Origin: Alphaproteobacteria bacterium
GTDB taxonomy: Bacteria; Pseudomonadota; Alphaproteobacteria; CAAHEQ01; UBA3637
Direction of reading: 5' to 3'
DNA length: 33,733 nt
Assembly: GCA_017412085.1 (NCBI GenBank)
Contig: JAFPYS010000001.1
Span: forward strand, 1-33,733
Part shown: positions 31,586-33,733 of the stretch, piece by piece
How positions within the stretch are numbered: the stretch's first letter is position 1
How the letters are laid out: each line of letters opens with the position of its first letter
Translations under genes and position numbers: made by a program
The notes under the pieces: generated by a model
Told to the model about the DNA's origin: nothing
Seen by the model: the letters and a program-made list of their open reading frames with translations, nothing else
Databases searched by the model: none

Positions 31586-32437
31586 ATGAATACAATCAAA
31601 TATCACCTATTGGCCTCCACCCTCCTTTGTTGTTTTCTAGCAGCGTGTAATGTCGTGCGCGTCAACAAAGGAGATACACTGTATAGCATTGCCAGACGTG
31701 AAAATGTATCCGTTCGAGCCTTAATTGAGCGCAATAATTTAAAAGCGCCCTACCGCATTTTTCCGGGACAACGGCTGGTGATTCCCAAGCAGCGTTATTA
31801 CACCGTACGTAAAGGCGACACATTATACAGCATTGCCAAAAAGAACAATATGTCCGTCGCTCAATTAGCACGTATTAACAACTTAAAATATCCTTATACA
31901 CTCTCTATTAAACAACGTTTACAACTAACAGAATGGGATAACACAAAATCTTCCAACACCTCTTCAAGCAAAAACACTTCTGCACAAAAAACCGCAAACA
32001 AGCAGACACCAACCACCAAGGCTGCGACTACAACTAAGAACATCACAATCCCCAAATCTGCACAATCAAAACGTTTTGATCGACCCGCTAGTGGTAAAAT
32101 TATTCAAGGATTCAGCTCAACCGAAAATGCGCACAACGAAGGCATTAATATTGCCGGAAAAATTGGTGATCCAATTAAAGCCGCCGATTCGGGCCAAGTG
32201 GTGTATGCAGGCAACGAATTAAAAGGCTATGGCAATCTGATGCTTATTAAACACAAAGACGGCTGGATCACAGCATATGCGCATAATGATAAATTATTAG
32301 TGAAGAAAGGCGACCAAGTGGCTCGCGGGCAAAAGATTGCCACCATGGGAAAAACGGGCAATGTTAAAACGCCACAGTTACACTTTGAAGTGCGGTATAA
32401 AACAAAAGTTGTGGATCCACAGAAATATTTGAAATAA
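31586..32437 (+). CDS. nlpD: NlpD-like lipoprotein with two LysM domains and a degenerate LytM domain
   Basis: A 283-residue lipoprotein activating cell-wall amidases at division (role known for E. coli NlpD). The signal ends in a lipobox with C21 (FLAAC). Two LysM repeats follow (VNKGDTLYSIARRENVS and VRKGDTLYSIAKKNNMS), then a Ser/Thr/Lys linker and an M23/LytM domain (NEGINIAGKIGDPIKAADSG, GYGNLMLIKH, AYAHNDKLL, QLHFEVRYKTKVVDPQKYL). The metal ligands are incomplete: Asn replaces the Asp of GIDI, and Gln replaces the first His of HLHFE. It should thus be an activator, not a peptidase, exactly as in E. coli NlpD. The start at 31586 gives the signal peptide; a longer frame from 31475 overlaps the previous gene and its terminator. 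Confidence 0.88.
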   Translation: MNTIKYHLLASTLLCCFLAACNVVRVNKGDTLYSIARRENVSVRALIERNNLKAPYRIFPGQRLVIPKQRYYTVRKGDTLYSIAKKNNMSVAQLARINNLKYPYTLSIKQRLQLTEWDNTKSSNTSSSKNTSAQKTANKQTPTTKAATTTKNITIPKSAQSKRFDRPASGKIIQGFSSTENAHNEGINIAGKIGDPIKAADSGQVVYAGNELKGYGNLMLIKHKDGWITAYAHNDKLLVKKGDQVARGQKIATMGKTGNVKTPQLHFEVRYKTKVVDPQKYLK

Positions 32438-32465
32438 AAGCTCCTCATTGAAACGAGGAGCTTTT
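32436..32465. terminator. Bidirectional terminator between nlpD and the left pilin gene
   Basis: Eleven-base perfect stem AAAAGCTCCTC / GAGGAGCTTTT with an eight-base loop. A and T runs on both sides serve the convergent genes. Confidence 0.9.
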
Positions 32466-32476
32466 ATTAAGATTTA

Positions 32477-33427
32477 TTAAGGAATACAGCGCCAATAGCC
32501 ATTTTGTGCAAAGAATTCATGATCCACACCCTTCTCACAAAAAACGGTCTCATTGTCTACGTTAAAATCCCAATAAGCTTCTGTTGAGCCAATTGGGCCA
32601 CAAGCACAGCCGGAAATTCTGTCAGTATAAGGATCGTACTTGGGCACAGCAACACTTCCTCCCTCGCAACAACAACCGGATGTGACATATCCCCCTGCAT
32701 TATATATTTCGGTGCTATTACAACAATCATCATAAGAAGACAGATTATAGTAGTGATAAGGTGTTTGATTTGGATGGCAACAAAGAGCAATCTGACCATC
32801 GGTCTCATCCTGAGCATACCCATCACAACATTCATAGGCATCAGCGGTGGCATCTGGATCTGAAGTATAAGCTCTATATGGCACCTCTCCCTCTGGACAA
32901 ACTTTGCCAGCCCTTGTACACCTGTTTGTTGCTGCATCACATGTTGAACCATTTGTACAGCATGTCTCGCCACATTTTACTCCCGCGCAGGATTCCCCTT
33001 CATCACTTGAACCTGTGTTTTCGCTTAAATCATTGTTAAATTGGAAGGTCATATCGCTTGTACCAGAACAAGATTCTGGTGTAATCACGGGAATCTTCCA
33101 TTCCATCGTGATAATTTTACTGCACACACTCTCTGGTATATTTTGGATTGTCAATTTAAACTTTCCTTCCGTATTTGTATCTACATTATTAGGAATTGTA
33201 TAAGCTCCATCATTTTCGTTAAATCCAGAAAGCGAGGCCGTTTGTCCTAGCTGACGTTGACCAGATACTACAACCGCCCGATTCATAAGCCGCCCAATTG
33301 TTTCATTAGCTCTATGTTTGTTCATCGCCATTGTATAGCCAGCAATACCACCAACGGACAAAACGCCGATAATGGCTAATACACCTAACATTTCGACCAT
33401 TGAACGGCCGGATTCTGTATTTCTCAT
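32477..33427 (-). CDS. Cys-rich prepilin-like protein (left copy of divergent pair)
   Basis: A 316-residue pilin-like protein. A 7-residue leader MRNTESG is followed by RSMVEMLGVLAIIGVLSVGG: type IV prepilin N-helix, Glu at +5, Arg at +1. A pilin-type body follows. From residue about 150 the sequence is packed with cysteines (about 22 in all, often as pairs: KCGETCC, ECC, LCC, DDCC, GCCC), so it must be disulfide-bonded outside the cell. I recognise no carbohydrate-binding fold. ATG 33427 is chosen because AAAGGA lies upstream; a longer frame from 33460 lies in the leader. The first 41 bases and the 5' leader are identical to the right copy. The -35 box is not shared. Confidence 0.85.
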   Translation of the reverse strand: MRNTESGRSMVEMLGVLAIIGVLSVGGIAGYTMAMNKHRANETIGRLMNRAVVVSGQRQLGQTASLSGFNENDGAYTIPNNVDTNTEGKFKLTIQNIPESVCSKIITMEWKIPVITPESCSGTSDMTFQFNNDLSENTGSSDEGESCAGVKCGETCCTNGSTCDAATNRCTRAGKVCPEGEVPYRAYTSDPDATADAYECCDGYAQDETDGQIALCCHPNQTPYHYYNLSSYDDCCNSTEIYNAGGYVTSGCCCEGGSVAVPKYDPYTDRISGCACGPIGSTEAYWDFNVDNETVFCEKGVDHEFFAQNGYWRCIP

Positions 33428-33495
33428 TTTATGTTCCTTTCGTTTGTTAACAAATCTCAATTTACTTTCCCAACATACAAAAACGTTCCTTTAAA
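33387..33495 (-). repeat. Left arm of 109-bp perfect inverted repeat
   Basis: Matches the reverse complement of 33611-33719 over 109 bases. It covers the -10 box, leader, ribosome binding site and first codons of the left pilin gene. Beyond it, toward 33373, only synonymous third-base changes are seen as far as the window allows. Confidence 0.95.
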
Positions 33496-33500
33496 ATGCG
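33472..33500 (-). promoter_or_regulatory. Left pilin promoter, -35 position not conserved
   Basis: Minus strand: same spacer motif and -10 TATGTT (33477-33472) as the right copy, but CGCATT (33500-33495) at the -35 position. Expected to be weak or activator-dependent. Confidence 0.5.
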
Positions 33501-33610
33501 TGGCAAAAAACGGGAACATAAAATTAACAGAAAATGTAAATTATATAATATAATCAGTTGATTAATCAAAAAAACATAAAATTTTCAAAAATCAATAAAA
33601 ACCTATTGAC
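33496..33610. other. 115-bp AT-rich spacer between inverted-repeat arms
   Basis: Non-coding, strongly AT-rich, with the 12-bp palindrome TTGATTAATCAA at 33558-33569. It supplies the -35 box of the right pilin promoter (33606-33611, last base in the arm) but no recognisable -35 for the left one. Confidence 0.75.
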
Positions 33611-33634
33611 TTTAAAGGAACGTTTTTGTATGTT
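33606..33634 (+). promoter_or_regulatory. Promoter of the right pilin gene
   Basis: -35 TTGACT (33606-33611), 17-base spacer TTAAAGGAACGTTTTTG, -10 TATGTT (33629-33634). It matches the glycan-operon promoter at 23 of the first 26 bases. Confidence 0.72.
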
Positions 33635-33719
33635 GGGAAAGTAAATTGAGATTTGTTAACAAACGAAAGGAACATAAAATGAGAAATACAGAATCCGGCC
33701 GTTCAATGGTCGAAATGTT
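33611..33719 (+). repeat. Right arm of 109-bp perfect inverted repeat
   Basis: Reverse complement of 33387-33495. It includes the -10 box, leader and first 41 bases of the right pilin gene. Confidence 0.95.
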
Positions 33720-33733
33720 GGGCGTGTTAGCCA
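33679..33733 (+). CDS. Prepilin-like protein, right copy, cut by window end
   Basis: Only 18 codons are visible: MRNTESG then RSMVEMLGVLA, identical in protein to the left copy, with the last codons differing only by synonymous changes (TTG/TTA, GGC/GGT, GTG/GTA). AAAGGA precedes the ATG. A full prepilin gene is expected beyond the window. Its variable C-terminal part cannot be seen. Confidence 0.85.
   Translation, partial: MRNTESGRSMVEMLGVLA

Noticed and set aside
30994-31599. Minus-strand open frame of about 200 codons
   Set aside because: Antisense to the DsbA-like gene, which has clear motifs, promoter and terminator; the composition is Phe/His/Asn-rich as expected for a shadow.
33387-33719. 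Simple invertible promoter (a single promoter flipping between two genes)
   Set aside because: Both arms already hold an outward -10, leader and start codon, so flipping the spacer would only move the -35. No recombinase gene or short recombination site is visible. Homologous exchange is more likely.
1-33733. tRNA or rRNA genes, CRISPR arrays, IS elements, prophage
   Set aside because: No clover-leaf sequence with CCA-proximal features, no spaced short repeats of array type and no transposase or integrase motifs were found by reading both strands. A tRNAscan or covariance search was not possible.

Overview
The window looks like a piece of chromosome from an uncultured, low-GC (roughly 40 % by eye, not computed) alphaproteobacterium with an anaerobic or microaerobic, probably host-associated lifestyle. 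The hints are an alphaproteobacterial AsmA/YhdP-like protein and L36, a flavodiiron protein, compact operons with 4-base stop/start overlaps, and Cys-rich prepilins with a G|RxMxE cleavage motif, which I associate with uncultured gut alphaproteobacteria. This placement is inference; the window contains no rRNA gene. I saw no tRNA, CRISPR array, IS element or prophage. No gene-free stretch exceeds 300 bases.

Layout. (1) 1-4145, minus strand: a surface-glycan operon read from a promoter at 4117-4145. Its order is XRE regulator, CDP-glycerol glycerophosphotransferase-like enzyme, HddC-GmhB fusion, HddA kinase and GmhA isomerase (cut by the window edge). The last three encode a complete GDP-D-glycero-alpha-D-manno-heptose pathway. 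(2) 4326-13832, minus: an envelope and housekeeping operon with PBP1A, prfB (programmed +1 frameshift), a DUF47/PhoU-like protein, a PiT transporter, an AsmA-like protein and a flavodiiron protein. (3) 13852-14885: a PpiC-type foldase with its own promoter and terminator. (4) 14894-20132, minus: mtaB, ftsY, a membrane-plus-HEAT protein and a small cyclic-nucleotide-binding-like protein. (5) 20152-27120, plus: a discoidin-domain prepilin, lnt, rpmJ, a 52-codon ORF, murA, an exported unknown protein, trpS and a Cys-rich lipoprotein. (6) 27128-29194, minus: a cation antiporter and mnmA. (7) 29269-32437, plus: a FadL-like porin, a membrane-anchored DsbA-like protein and nlpD. (8) 32477-33733: two divergent Cys-rich prepilin genes joined by a 109-bp perfect inverted repeat; the right one is cut by the window end.

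How it fits together. Much of the window builds the envelope: peptidoglycan (murA, PBP1A, NlpD), lipoprotein maturation (Lnt), membrane targeting (FtsY), outer-membrane homeostasis (AsmA-like), folding and oxidation (PpiC, DsbA-like), surface glycan and pili. The most unusual signals are three. A promoter-spacer motif is shared by the glycan-operon regulator and the paired pilin genes. The paired pilin genes differ at the -35 position. Several genes have a -10 box 6-7 nt before the ATG with no ribosome binding site, which suggests leaderless mRNAs.
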